Part shown: in pieces, positions 17,460 to 26,722 of the stretch
How positions within the stretch are numbered: the first letter of the stretch is position 1
How the letters are laid out: each line of letters opens with the position of its first letter
Source: Pseudobacter ginsenosidimutans
Lineage (GTDB): Bacteria; Bacteroidota; Bacteroidia; Chitinophagales; Chitinophagaceae
DNA: 64,000 bases
NCBI RefSeq assembly: GCF_007970185.1
Contig: NZ_CP042431.1
Coordinates: 4,340,001 to 4,404,000, forward strand
Reading direction: 5' to 3'
Program-made: the position numbers and the translations under genes
The notes under the pieces: generated by a model
Database searches by the model: none
The model's input: the letters and a program-made list of their open reading frames with translations, nothing else
What the model was told of the DNA's origin: nothing

Positions 17460-18251
17460 TTAATAATTGTTGATCAGCAGCACAGTTTGTGCAGTGGCGC
17501 CTGAACCGCCTGGAAGTCCCAGTAATGCAAGTGTGCAGTTCCGGTATCGCCACTTATTGGATTCCAACGTACCGCTGCCGTTTATGTTGATGCCGTCTGC
17601 CAGGAAGCTGGCCAGAAGCTCACCTGTGGCAGCGTCACGGAATTCGAATGTGTAGCTGCTGATCTCATGGGTTGCCGGATAGTCTTTAAAGGAAGTAATG
17701 CCTTTATAGGGAATTGATCTTATTTCGGATCCAGGCGGTCCTCCATGAATGTTGATGCTGATGGGCTGACTGCCTGGCGACAAATTCACGAACCGTATAC
17801 CTGTAACGCTGTCGCTTACAGGATGATTTCTGGGATAGTCCCTGGTGAAAAGGGTATCCGGCGCAGCAGTAGTACCGGTCATGAATAAGGTATTGATGGA
17901 GCCTACGGGCAGATCCAGTGTCAGATCATAGAGTGGTTCACTTTTCGGAAGGGTGTCAGGAACTTTATAGAGCATCAACTGCTGGTTGCCTGCATAGGCA
18001 CTGAGCTGGTAATTGTTCACGGAATATGGACCGCTGCCATAATTATTGTAGACGATCAAGTTTGCATTGATATAGTAACCCGGAAGAGTAGCCGAATTAT
18101 TGAAATTAGTTACCAGTGAATCGGCTCCCACCACGGCGTTGATCAAAGTAAGCGATGCCGTTCCTTCCGGCCTGAGCCTGGTTTTGGTGCATGAGGCGGC
18201 AAGAAATAGTGTTATTGCCATAAAAGCGTATATAGATGCTGGTTGTTTCAT
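17460..18251 (-). CDS. DUF4397-like lipoprotein encoded after SusD
   Basis: A 263-residue lipoprotein. I take the ATG at 18251 as start since it gives a clean signal (MKQPASIYAFMAITLFLAASC, lipobox AASC); the longer frame overlaps the susD stop. The mature part begins TKTRLRPEGTASLTLINAVVGADSLVTNF, and a second similar strand pattern (SVTGIRFVNLSPGSQPISINIHGG) suggests two immunoglobulin-like halves as in DUF4397 proteins, which are often encoded next to SusCD in Chitinophagaceae. It probably sits on the cell surface as an accessory binding protein for the SusCD pair encoded just upstream. The domain assignment is by pattern only. Confidence 0.75.
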   Translation of the reverse strand: MKQPASIYAFMAITLFLAASCTKTRLRPEGTASLTLINAVVGADSLVTNFNNSATLPGYYINANLIVYNNYGSGPYSVNNYQLSAYAGNQQLMLYKVPDTLPKSEPLYDLTLDLPVGSINTLFMTGTTAAPDTLFTRDYPRNHPVSDSVTGIRFVNLSPGSQPISINIHGGPPGSEIRSIPYKGITSFKDYPATHEISSYTFEFRDAATGELLASFLADGININGSGTLESNKWRYRNCTLALLGLPGGSGATAQTVLLINNY

Positions 18252-18261
18252 ACCTGTTTTT

Positions 18262-19749
18262 TTAATAGCCAGTATTTTGCGTGAGTTTGTTGTTGAGTTT
18301 GATCTCCTCAAACGGAATGGGATAAAGCAACTGGTGATCGCCGGCCCATGGCTGTTTGTAGGAGATGGCGGAGAGAATGTTGTGCGCCTTTCCTGTACGT
18401 TTCAGGTTGAACCAGCGATGCCCCCATTCGCAGAAGAATTCTGTTTGCCATTCATGGGCGATGGCGGCTTCCAGCGCAGCAGGCGTGATATCATCCGGAA
18501 GGTCCGGCAGACCGGCCCTGTGGCGGATCATATTCAGGTCAGCAATTGCATTGGCTGTTCCGCCTGCTGCGCCGTTGGCCGCCGCTTCAGCGCGGATCAG
18601 GTATTGCTCTGCCAGGCGAAGCACCATCGAATATTCTATGGGTGGATCATAGCTCATATTGTAATTGCCGATCTTGTACTTGTGAGAAAAATGGGCCAGG
18701 AGCGTGATATTTTCCAGCTCAATACTGTCTACCCATTGCTTCCTTCTTTCGTCACCGGGCTCAAAGGCAGATACGAGCTGGGGCGACAGATAATACGCCA
18801 TCAGACCTTTCAGCGGATCGGTTGAAGTGGCCCAGTTGGGCAACAGCATTCCTCCTTCCGGCGTTGGATTCTGATTGTCGTTGCTGATGACCTGGTTCAT
18901 TTGCCAGATGGCCTCCCTGCTTTCGATCAGGAAAACATTGTTCAGGTCGGATTCCAGTCCGAACAACGCTGTGTTATCGATCAGTAGCGTGGCATTGGCC
19001 GCTGCCTTCCCATAATCCTTTGTATAGAGATAAGCTCTTGCCAGCAAGGCTGTAGCAGCCCATTTGTTCACGCGTACGCGTTTGCCTTTTCCTGCGTCGA
19101 AATTCTCCGGCAGATCTTTTTGTGCATCCAGCAGGTCCTGGATGATCTGTTCATACACTGCTTCTTTCGGACTGCGTGCAATGCTGATCACGGCATTGTA
19201 GTTGGTGGTAAGCACCAGCGGAACGGCATCATAGTAGTTGGTGAGATAGAAATAACAAAATGCACGGATGCATTTGGCTTCAGCGGTAAGCGATTTCCGG
19301 ACATTTTCTTGCAGCTGGGTTGACCTGGATTCGGCGATGCCCTGTATCACGGCATTGGCTGAATAGATGACCGCATAGGCGGAAGTCCAGATATGATCGG
19401 TAGGAGCGCTGCCTGTACCGTTGGCGAGCGTGATGCGGATCTTGTTTTCATAGAGTACGCTGGCAGGATCAAGAGGGTAGGTCAGCAATAGTTCATCAGC
19501 GGAGAGAGCGCCGTATAGGGTAGCATTCCCCCTGCTGAAATAATTGGTGCTCATCATGGTCTTGTATAGCCCGTTGACAGCGGCTTCAGCAAGATCATCG
19601 GTGCTGAATGCCACATTTGTGACTATACGGTCCGTAGGATCAGAAATGGACACTAGTTTATTGCAGGAAAAGAGTATCAGTATTGCAGGCAGCAACAGTA
19701 ATCGTATATTCCTGCCCGGTAGTATCTTGTATGAATGGGAAGATTTCAT
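18262..19749 (-). CDS. SusD/RagB-family outer membrane lipoprotein
   Basis: A 495-residue SusD-like lid. The signal peptide (IRLLLLPAILILFSC, lipobox FSC) leads to NKLVSISDPTDRIVTNVAFSTDDLAEAAVNGLY, the classic SusD start. The TPR-like part contains EAKCIRAFCYFYLTNYYDAVPL, and the C-terminal block is EWQTEFFCEWGHRWFNLKRTG, ending LTQNTGY. It starts 4 bases after the SusC gene and is followed by the DUF4397-like lipoprotein. The ligand is unknown because no degradative enzyme is encoded nearby; such sigma/FecR-controlled SusCD pairs need not be glycan-specific. Confidence 0.95.
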   Translation of the reverse strand: MKSSHSYKILPGRNIRLLLLPAILILFSCNKLVSISDPTDRIVTNVAFSTDDLAEAAVNGLYKTMMSTNYFSRGNATLYGALSADELLLTYPLDPASVLYENKIRITLANGTGSAPTDHIWTSAYAVIYSANAVIQGIAESRSTQLQENVRKSLTAEAKCIRAFCYFYLTNYYDAVPLVLTTNYNAVISIARSPKEAVYEQIIQDLLDAQKDLPENFDAGKGKRVRVNKWAATALLARAYLYTKDYGKAAANATLLIDNTALFGLESDLNNVFLIESREAIWQMNQVISNDNQNPTPEGGMLLPNWATSTDPLKGLMAYYLSPQLVSAFEPGDERRKQWVDSIELENITLLAHFSHKYKIGNYNMSYDPPIEYSMVLRLAEQYLIRAEAAANGAAGGTANAIADLNMIRHRAGLPDLPDDITPAALEAAIAHEWQTEFFCEWGHRWFNLKRTGKAHNILSAISYKQPWAGDHQLLYPIPFEEIKLNNKLTQNTGY

Positions 19750-19753
19750 GGCA

Positions 19754-22700
19754 TTAAAAATTATAATTGAACCTGATGGTATAAAGATTGGAAGGCGGCA
19801 TCCCGAAGAGGCTCATGGTTTCAGGGTCCCCTCCATTGTAGCGGGTGATGGTGAAAATATTCTGACCGGATAAGCTTACAGACAGGTTCTTCAATCCGAT
19901 AGTTCTGCCCCAGGATTCCGGAAGGGGATATGTGAGTGAAATATTGTTGAGGCGGATATAAGAGGCATCGGTATATGCTGCATCGGAAACGGCCATCAGG
20001 CCGAAATATGGATTGGAAATGACAGTACTGAAGGCCGGATAGCTTGCGATATCGCCCGGCTGCTGCCAGTGCCCGTCCAGGATGTCCGGCGGCATATTCT
20101 GATTGAAGATGCCGGGGGAACTCACGCTGGTATAAAGGCTGTACCCTTTTTGTTTTTTATAAACGAAAAAAAGACTGAAGCTGAGTTTTTTGAAATTCCC
20201 CTGCAGGCCGAAACCTCCGTTGATGCCGGGTTGCAGATCGTACACGATTGCGCGGTCATCACTGCCGGGAGGAGGCGCCACCAGGCCATTCCAGGTGATC
20301 TTGCCATCTTTGTTATAGTCTTCGAATGCCGGTGCTCCAGTGAGCGGGTCCACGCCTTTGTAATGGAGGAGCGATGCCATATTGATCGATTTGCCAATTG
20401 CATACTGACCTGCATAGGGTGTTTGATCGATGCCGGGAAAAGAAAGCAGCCGATTCCTGTTGCGACTGAAATTGAAAAGGGCGGTCAGCGAAAAATCCTG
20501 TGTGCTCACCAGCTTCACATCGATGGAGCCTTCCCACCCGCGATTCTCCAGCAGCATAGGGATATTCGTGATGATCGCATTGATATCGGACCCATTTACG
20601 TATGCTGGTGTAGGATAGGCCGTCAGTTGATTCGATACACGGTTTTGATAATAAGTGAGGCTCAGGTTAACCCTGTCTTTGAACAAACCCATCACAAGGT
20701 TGCTGTTGAATTTTCTATTGTTCTCCCATTTGTATTTCTGGTTGGGCCTTATGGATGGAATCAGCACCATCTGACCATTGTAACCTCCGCCTGAAGCCAT
20801 ATTCTGAATGGTCCAGAGCTCCAGGTACTGATATTCATCGATGCCATCGCTTCCGTCCATCCCATAGCTGGCGCTGAATTTGAGAAAATTGATGGCTTTT
20901 GGAAGAACGGGCTTCAGCCAGTTCTCTTCAGACGCGATCCAGGCGAAGGCAGCAGATCCGAAACTGCCGTATTTGTTGGCCGGACCGAATTTGGAAGAAC
21001 CCTGGCGCGTTCCGTTCAGGTTGATGATATAGCGATTGTCGTAATTGTAATTGACATGACCAATGAAGCTGGCATTCCTGAGCTGCTTGAAGGCATCTGA
21101 CACTATTACGCCTCCTGCATTTTTGATAGAGCCCAGGAGGATATCGTTCGTGTAGCCATAACCGTATTGAGATGTAACATTGGTTTCTGTGAACTGGCTG
21201 GTGCCTACCAGGGATAATTCCAGGTTGCCTCTTCCCAGTCTTGTCTGGTATGTGGCCTGTGGGTTCACCAGCACACTGGTATTGGTGGTGGTAGAAAAGC
21301 TGGCTTCTCCTGTAACGTTGCTTATATATGGACTTCTTGCTGCGATGGTGAGAAAGTCTTTTGTATTGTTATGGGAAAAATTATAGCCCGTCAGCAGGCT
21401 CAGGGTGAAACCTTTGAATGGTTTGTAATCAAGCATCAGGCTGTTGGTGAGTGCGGTGGTCTTTTGAGGGTTGGCAGGCTTCAGGTCCCGGCCGAACGGA
21501 TAAATGTTCAAGAGGCCGTCCGCATTCCATTCGGACCAGTTGGGGTTCCCGTCTTTATCGAACATTGGGGGAGCATTAGGGGCAACCAGTGTTACGGGGG
21601 AACGCGATAATACATCCACGTACATGTAGGCCAGCTTGGAAGAAAAGTTGATGGAGAATTTCCGGTCTTTTGTGGTATGACCTATCTGTGCTGCCAGTGT
21701 GTACCGTTGTGTAGCGCCGGAAATATTGCTGGTATTGGTTTCGCGGTTATAATTCGCATTTACGCGGAATATCGTCTGATCTGTTCCGCCGGATAATCCG
21801 ATGGATACACTCAGGCTTTTGGCCCTGCCTCCCAGCGTTTCTTTTTGCCAGTCTGTGTAGCGGGTGGTATCCCAAAGCAACAGATCAGGCGCTGTGAGAA
21901 TCGTGGGCGTTTCGCCGGAATTCTTGAATGCTTCCCTTCGCATTTGCAGGTACTGCTGTGTATTCATGAGTTTGGCAAAACGCGTGGTTTTGCCGATGGT
22001 GAAGAAGGGAGGCGTTACATCGAATTCAAATCTCGCAGGACCGGGTTTCCCTTTTTTGGTGGTGATCAATATAACGCCGTTGGCTCCACGCGCTCCGTAA
22101 ACGGCTGTTGCGTCCGCATCCTTCAATATTTCAATACTTTCGATATCTCTGGGATTGATACTGAACAGGGGCTCAGGCCATTAGTTGTATTGCCGCTCGG
22201 GTAAGTATAATTGATGCCCTGGATAAAGCCGGTGGAAGTGCGGTTGAATTCATCTCCCATCGATAGAACGGTCAGAGGTACTCCGTCGATTACATACAGT
22301 GGATCGGAAGGTACTTTTGAATTGAGTGAGTTCAGTCCCCTGATCTCCATTCTCACAGGGGCGCTGGCAAAACCATTGGTGGGTGTTACCACCAGGCCCG
22401 GTACCCGGCCCTGCAAGGCCATGAGCGGGTTCATGACGGGTTGTTTGGCAATCTCTTCGGATGATATTTTGGTAATGCTTCCTGTGGCCAGCCGCTGGCT
22501 GGTTTTGCTGTAAGCCTGTTTCACCACTACATCCAGCTGATTACTGGCTTCCTTCAATATGATTTTCATGCTAGACTGCGCCTCAACCGGCAGCTGTATT
22601 GCATTGTAACCGATAATACTCACCTGCAATACATCGTCTGGTCGTATATGCTTCAATGTGAAAAAGCCTTTCGCATTGGTGATAGTGCCGTTCTTCGTTC

Positions 22701-23129
22701 TTTTCACCACAACGCTCACGCCGTCCAGCGGCTGGTTGGAACTGTTGGTGATGGTGCCGGACAGTTCTGTGTCGGTTTGGAGTGGCACAGAGGACTTTTC
22801 TTTTTTCGACTGGTAAAGGGTAATGGTTTTGTCTGATATATGATATGAAAGCGAACTTCCTTTCAGACAGATGCTCATCACTTCTTCGATGGTAGCATCT
22901 TTGACATCGATGGAAAAAGCAGGTATCTCCTGCAACCATTCATCCTTGTAAAAAAAATTGTAGCCGGTCTGTTTCCTGATCTCCCTGAATAATTTAGCGG
23001 GCGTTATCTCTTTTTCGAGATCGTTATTTTCTGGGCTGCCAGGTCACCACCTGTGATCAATAATCCAATAGTAAAAATGAAAGCGGCTAATCGGGGCAAT
23101 GAGCCACTTTTGCAATCAGAGAATCGCAT
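19754..23129 (-). pseudogene. SusC/RagA TonB receptor with STN domain, reading frame broken twice
   Basis: The receptor of the sigma/FecR-controlled SusCD pair. A start at 23129 gives a signal peptide (MRFSDCKSGSLPRLAAF...LAAQ), but the frame then stops unless one A is added at the AAAA/TTTT run 23027-23030. The next frame continues with the STN signalling domain (EITPAKLFREIRKQTGYNFFYKDEW split over two lines of sequence, then FSIDVKDATIEEVM), the carboxypeptidase-like domain (LSGTITNSSNQPLDGVSV) and the plug. It breaks again at the GGGG/CCCC run 22168-22171, where one more base restores [20 protein letters not shown]. The last frame holds [22 protein letters not shown] and the barrel, ending FNYNF. 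With both bases restored the gene is one 1125-residue frame, a normal length. Two lesions of the same kind in a gene whose partners are intact point to sequencing error first. Confidence 0.88.
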
Positions 23130-23188
23130 AGCGTTAGTTTGTGTTGAGAAACTTTAACAATAAAACGAGAACAGGACTTGGTGAATGG

Positions 23189-24427
23189 TTATGGTAGTAC
23201 TATGAGTTTACCGGGTTTATTACCGGCTGGTATGCTTTCGATCCTGAAATGGATTCCGCTCAGTTCAATGCTTTTAAGAACAGTGCCCAGGTCTGTATTA
23301 CGGTTCAGTATACCCGAAAAATGTCCTTCCGGCCTTTTCCCTTCATACAGGACCTCCATATTGTACCACCTGGCCACCTGGTTCATCACCCCTGTGATGG
23401 GCTGACTGTTGAAATGGAAAGAACCATTTTTCCAGGCGATGGCTTCTTCAGTATCTGCTTCTTCTATCAGGCGGATATGGTTGTTATTGTTGCTGAACTG
23501 CGCCTGTTGTCCGGGTTTGAGTATGCGGCTGTTGTTACCTTTGCTGACCCGCACGGATCCGTTCAGTAAAGTTGTTTTCACCTGGGCTTCTTCAGGATAG
23601 GCATTGATATTGAGATCTGTTCCAAGCACTTCTATGGTAGCATCGTTCACGTTTATTTTGAATGGCTTCGATTTATTGGATGCCACTTCAAAATAAACCT
23701 CTCCGGTGGTGGTTACGTTCCGTTCATTGCCGTCGAACACGGAAGGAAAAGAGACAGAAGAGGCGGCATTGAGCCATACCCTTGTTCCATCAGGCAGCAG
23801 GATCTTGTATTCACCACCATTGGGGGTACTGATGGTGTTCATTTCCGGTAACCGGGTGACGGCAATCGATGTGTCCGGGCGGTAATTCAAACTGCTACTG
23901 TTCAGTCCGGCGATCCTTCCCCCGAATTCTTTTGATAGCAGGGATTGCGATGTGCTGTCGAGTACCACCTGTCTGCCGTCATTGAGTGTCAGCACGGCTT
24001 TATTGTTTCCGGCAAATACCTGTGCTTTCGAAACGGCCGCAATATCCTTTTCCTGTTTTCTTTCTTTCGAAAAGAAAACATAACCCAGGCCGGCAATGGT
24101 AACCAGCAATAATACGGCGGCAATTGCCTTCCATCGTTTCAGGTGAATGAGCAATGCAGCAGGTTTTTGCAGGTTTGCGGTGAGATCATTTTCATGGCCT
24201 GATACTTTCCCTTTTCCTGTGATCTGCCAGTACATATGCTCCCAATCTACAGAAGGCAATTCCGTACCGGGTTCAATTGATTCGAAATGTTGATGGGCAT
24301 TTTCTTCCAGCAGCAATTTCCAGGAATGATCCTGTATGTATGCAAAGAACTCTTCCATCTCCTGCCTGGTGCAGGAGCGGTTGGTATATTGCTTGTACAG
24401 GTATCTGAATCTTTCCTGGTTTGTCAT
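23189..24427 (-). CDS. FecR-family anti-sigma factor
   Basis: A 412-residue membrane-spanning regulator. The N-terminal cytoplasmic part (MTNQERFRYLYKQYTNRSCTRQEMEEFFAYI) is followed by one membrane helix (AIAAVLLLVTIAGLGYVFF, about residues 97-115). The periplasmic FecR domain contains ISTPNGGEYKILLPDGTRVWLNAASSVSFP and GEVYFEVASNKSKPFKINV. The C-terminal STN-like/DUF4974 domain (FNSQPITGVMNQVARWYNMEVLYEG) contacts the receptor's STN domain. It transmits ligand occupancy of the SusC receptor to the sigma factor encoded about 100 bases upstream. Order sigma, fecR, susC, susD on one strand is the standard Bacteroidota cell-surface-signalling arrangement. Confidence 0.95.
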   Translation of the reverse strand: MTNQERFRYLYKQYTNRSCTRQEMEEFFAYIQDHSWKLLLEENAHQHFESIEPGTELPSVDWEHMYWQITGKGKVSGHENDLTANLQKPAALLIHLKRWKAIAAVLLLVTIAGLGYVFFSKERKQEKDIAAVSKAQVFAGNNKAVLTLNDGRQVVLDSTSQSLLSKEFGGRIAGLNSSSLNYRPDTSIAVTRLPEMNTISTPNGGEYKILLPDGTRVWLNAASSVSFPSVFDGNERNVTTTGEVYFEVASNKSKPFKINVNDATIEVLGTDLNINAYPEEAQVKTTLLNGSVRVSKGNNSRILKPGQQAQFSNNNNHIRLIEEADTEEAIAWKNGSFHFNSQPITGVMNQVARWYNMEVLYEGKRPEGHFSGILNRNTDLGTVLKSIELSGIHFRIESIPAGNKPGKLIVLP

Positions 24428-24528
24428 GATGCATCATTGTGGCAACCGTTAATGGAGGCCTCATGGATATATAGACTGTGCAATGGAAAGAAGGTACTGA
24501 AAAAAACTGATCTTTTTTTCCGCGGGTA

Positions 24529-25134
24529 TTATTGGAATAGCAGGGAATAGGTCTGGATCCAGAATAAGATGGCCAGTAATTCCGAGTGTTCTGAGAGGAA
24601 TGACTTGATCTGCCGGAGCACTTCCGTGATGATATTCTTTACGGTTTGAACGGAAATTCCCAGTTGACCGGCAATTTCCTGGTGGGAGAGACCTTCATCG
24701 CGGCTCAGCTGAAAAACTTTTCTTTTTTTGGGTGAAAGCTGTGATACCGCTTTTTCGATCAGTTGTTTGCTTTCTGCCGCCTGTAAGAGTTGTTCTGTTT
24801 CATTGCTGCCTTCCGAGATATTGGCCCAGACCTCTTTGATGAGGTTCTTGTCTTTTACAATCTTACTGAGCAGGTCCAGCGTCCGGTTGCGGACCATAGT
24901 ATAGATATAGTTCCTGGGAGATTCAACGGCTGTAAGTTTTTCCCTGTTCTCCCAGATCCTGGTGAAAACATCCTGCACCACTTCTTCCGAATCGGCGGCT
25001 GAATGGCAAAGCTGCCAGGCAAACAGGAAAAGCCGCTCACGGTATTGCTCAAAGAGCAGCCGGAAAGCAGCTTCATCATTTTCTGCGATCCGCAGAAACA
25101 GTTCCTTATCATTGTTCAGGATCCCGGATGACAT
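24529..25134 (-). CDS. ECF sigma factor (Bacteroidota SusCD-associated type)
   Basis: A 201-residue sigma-70 factor with region 2 (AAFRLLFEQYRERLFLFAWQLCHSAADSEEVVQDVFTRIWENR and SPRNYIYTMVRNRTLDLL) and region 4 (SQLSPKKRKVFQLSRDEGLSHQEIAGQLGISVQTVKNIITEVLRQIKSFL). A hydrophobic C-terminus (LLAILFWIQTYSLLFQ) is common in this subfamily. It should be held by the FecR protein encoded next and, when released, transcribe the susC-susD genes downstream. The start (MSSGILNNDKELF) is the first ATG and is well placed. Confidence 0.94.
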   Translation of the reverse strand: MSSGILNNDKELFLRIAENDEAAFRLLFEQYRERLFLFAWQLCHSAADSEEVVQDVFTRIWENREKLTAVESPRNYIYTMVRNRTLDLLSKIVKDKNLIKEVWANISEGSNETEQLLQAAESKQLIEKAVSQLSPKKRKVFQLSRDEGLSHQEIAGQLGISVQTVKNIITEVLRQIKSFLSEHSELLAILFWIQTYSLLFQ

Positions 25135-25151
25135 GTAGCGTGATAAAGCGT

Positions 25152-25182
25152 GTAAATTATTGTAAACGCAATATTAATCAAA
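25152..25182 (-). promoter_or_regulatory. Candidate promoter of the sigma/fecR unit
   Basis: On the minus strand a TTTG (complement of 25179-25182) lies 19 bases before TAATTTAC (complement of 25152-25159), a partial match to the Bacteroidota -33 TTTG / -7 TAnnTTTG pair with correct spacing, about 18 bases before the sigma start codon. The -7 element is imperfect, so this is a weak call. Confidence 0.3.
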
Positions 25183-25302
25183 ATACATTCAACAGGAATG
25201 GGATTCTGTGAGGACGCCAGTTTTGTTGGAGGAAGTTTCATTTTTTCTTTTCAATAATATTTCGCTAAATTGATTTTCGATTATTAACCCTTATTCTTTA
25301 AA

Positions 25303-25824
25303 ATGAAACGTAGACTATTCCTTAATGATTTTCTTCTTGCCGGAGTTGGCATCGTTACATCCTCCTCTTTTCTTTCCGGTTGTTTCAAATCAGACAGCGT
25401 GAGCAGCCCTCCCCGGCCGGATTCCAAACCAAACAGTGCTGAAATTTTCCTGATCGTTGAAGACATCAGTTATATCCAGGATGCGGCTATGCAGGAGAAA
25501 TTCGGTTGTGCACGGGTGATGTCCTGCTCCATCAAAAAGATCGTGAAACGGACTACAGATCCGGGAGCCCTGAGACGATCGTCTGCTGTCAGAAAAAGAC
25601 AGGAAGGACAATTGTACAAGGTGAATCATCACGTGGACAAACCAGGCAATGCCCGGTATACGATCACAGATGTAAGCGGGTTCAACAAAAAGATCAGCAT
25701 CCCGGTTGATGTAAACGGACAGGCTTTGCTCAGTTCCCGGGTACGGCTCTTAAAGGACCAGCAGGACGTTAACAGGTGGTTACAGGCTGGCCGTGTACGA
25801 TCTATTTCCTTATCAAAAAACTAA
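25303..25824 (+). CDS. Lipoprotein with a twin-arginine-like signal, function unknown
   Basis: A 173-residue protein. The first residues MKRRLFLNDFLLAGVGIVTSS...SGC combine an RRxFL motif, resembling Tat signals, with a lipobox (LSGC, Cys 27), so it may be a Tat-exported lipoprotein. The mature part is basic (RRSSAVRKRQ, KKI repeats), contains two Cys near residues 69 and 74 (FGCARVMSC), and ends with strand-rich segments. I recognise no family. It begins a three-gene operon: its stop is 4 bases before the ATG of the ferredoxin-zincin gene, so the two are translationally coupled and probably work together. It diverges from the ECF sigma gene. Confidence 0.75.
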   Translation: MKRRLFLNDFLLAGVGIVTSSSFLSGCFKSDSVSSPPRPDSKPNSAEIFLIVEDISYIQDAAMQEKFGCARVMSCSIKKIVKRTTDPGALRRSSAVRKRQEGQLYKVNHHVDKPGNARYTITDVSGFNKKISIPVDVNGQALLSSRVRLLKDQQDVNRWLQAGRVRSISLSKN

Positions 25825-25828
25825 TCCT

Positions 25829-26716
25829 ATGGCAAGTCTTCATGAACAAGGTTACAATTTTTATACTTACAGGTCCGGCAATGTTACACTCACCATCAGA
25901 CCAGAGGACTGCATCATGTGCGAAATGTGTATTCCTGTCTGTCCTTCAGAAGCATTTGAGATCACTGATGCCTATGTTGGGGATGGACAATATGAAGTGC
26001 TGGTGTCCAGCAACTTTAAATATAAAGCAGCAAATTGCAGTATGTCCGGCGATTGCGCCACTGTTTGCCCAACGGGTGCATTGGAAATGGGATTGATCCC
26101 ACCGGATGAAGGAGGAGATGATGACGATGATGATGATGACGATGATGATCCGTTTGAAGAGATAACGAGCGAGCTTACTACGCCATGTTTTCAGAATATT
26201 TTCGTGCAGTTGAACAATGCTTCATCCATGCAGACCACAGTAGGCTGGATCCTGCATGAGGTGTTCAATCTGTGGGACACGGCTGATATTGTTTTTAAGG
26301 AAAGTACCAGTTTGCCGTCAAATACGGATGGAGTAACGCACGCATACGCCAGCGGCGATTATTTCACTGCAGAGATCACACTGAATACTACCGTTCTCCA
26401 GAATGCTTCGAAGGAATATATTGCTGCCACCATCTATCATGAGATCATACATGCTTACCTAAACTGGTCTGGTCTGAAAGGAGAGCTGGTGCAGCATAAT
26501 GAAATGGCGGAAACCTACCTCAGCCATATGAAAGATTCACTCATGCATTACTATCCTACGCTTTCGGCGGCAGATGCCGAAGCATTATGCTGGGGAGGCT
26601 TGCATCAAACCAATGCATGGACCGCCCTTCAGGCAAACGACCCTGCCAAATACAATAGCATTTTAAGCACATTGCAAAGTCACCGAACAGGTGCAAGCGG
26701 AACATCATGTCCTTAA
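25829..26716 (+). CDS. Ferredoxin-zincin fusion: two-cluster ferredoxin, poly-Asp linker, HEXXH metallopeptidase-like domain
   Basis: A 295-residue protein with an unusual layout. Residues 28-38 are a complete ferredoxin motif (C28, C31, C34, C38-Pro). Residues 70-81 form a second motif in which the second Cys is Ser (C70, S73, C76, C80-Pro), so one cluster may be three-iron or Ser-ligated. Residues 97-107 are eleven Asp in a row. The rest is a zincin-like domain with HEIIH at 204-208, a following H223 in VQHNEMAETY as likely third ligand, and a C-terminal LCWGGLHQTNAW block seen in Bacteroidota HEXXH proteins. No signal peptide is seen from the ATG at 25829; the frame is open from 25793 but that overlaps the previous gene. 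Both halves are recognisable but I know no described protein that joins them. Peptidase activity is inferred only. Confidence 0.85.
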   Translation: MASLHEQGYNFYTYRSGNVTLTIRPEDCIMCEMCIPVCPSEAFEITDAYVGDGQYEVLVSSNFKYKAANCSMSGDCATVCPTGALEMGLIPPDEGGDDDDDDDDDDDPFEEITSELTTPCFQNIFVQLNNASSMQTTVGWILHEVFNLWDTADIVFKESTSLPSNTDGVTHAYASGDYFTAEITLNTTVLQNASKEYIAATIYHEIIHAYLNWSGLKGELVQHNEMAETYLSHMKDSLMHYYPTLSAADAEALCWGGLHQTNAWTALQANDPAKYNSILSTLQSHRTGASGTSCP

Positions 26717-26722
26717 ATTTGT

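Noticed and set aside
26116-26151. GAT/GAC repeat considered as a microsatellite or phase-variable tract
   Set aside because: It mixes GAT and GAC codons and is in frame within a protein whose two halves are both recognisable, so a real poly-Asp linker is the simpler reading.
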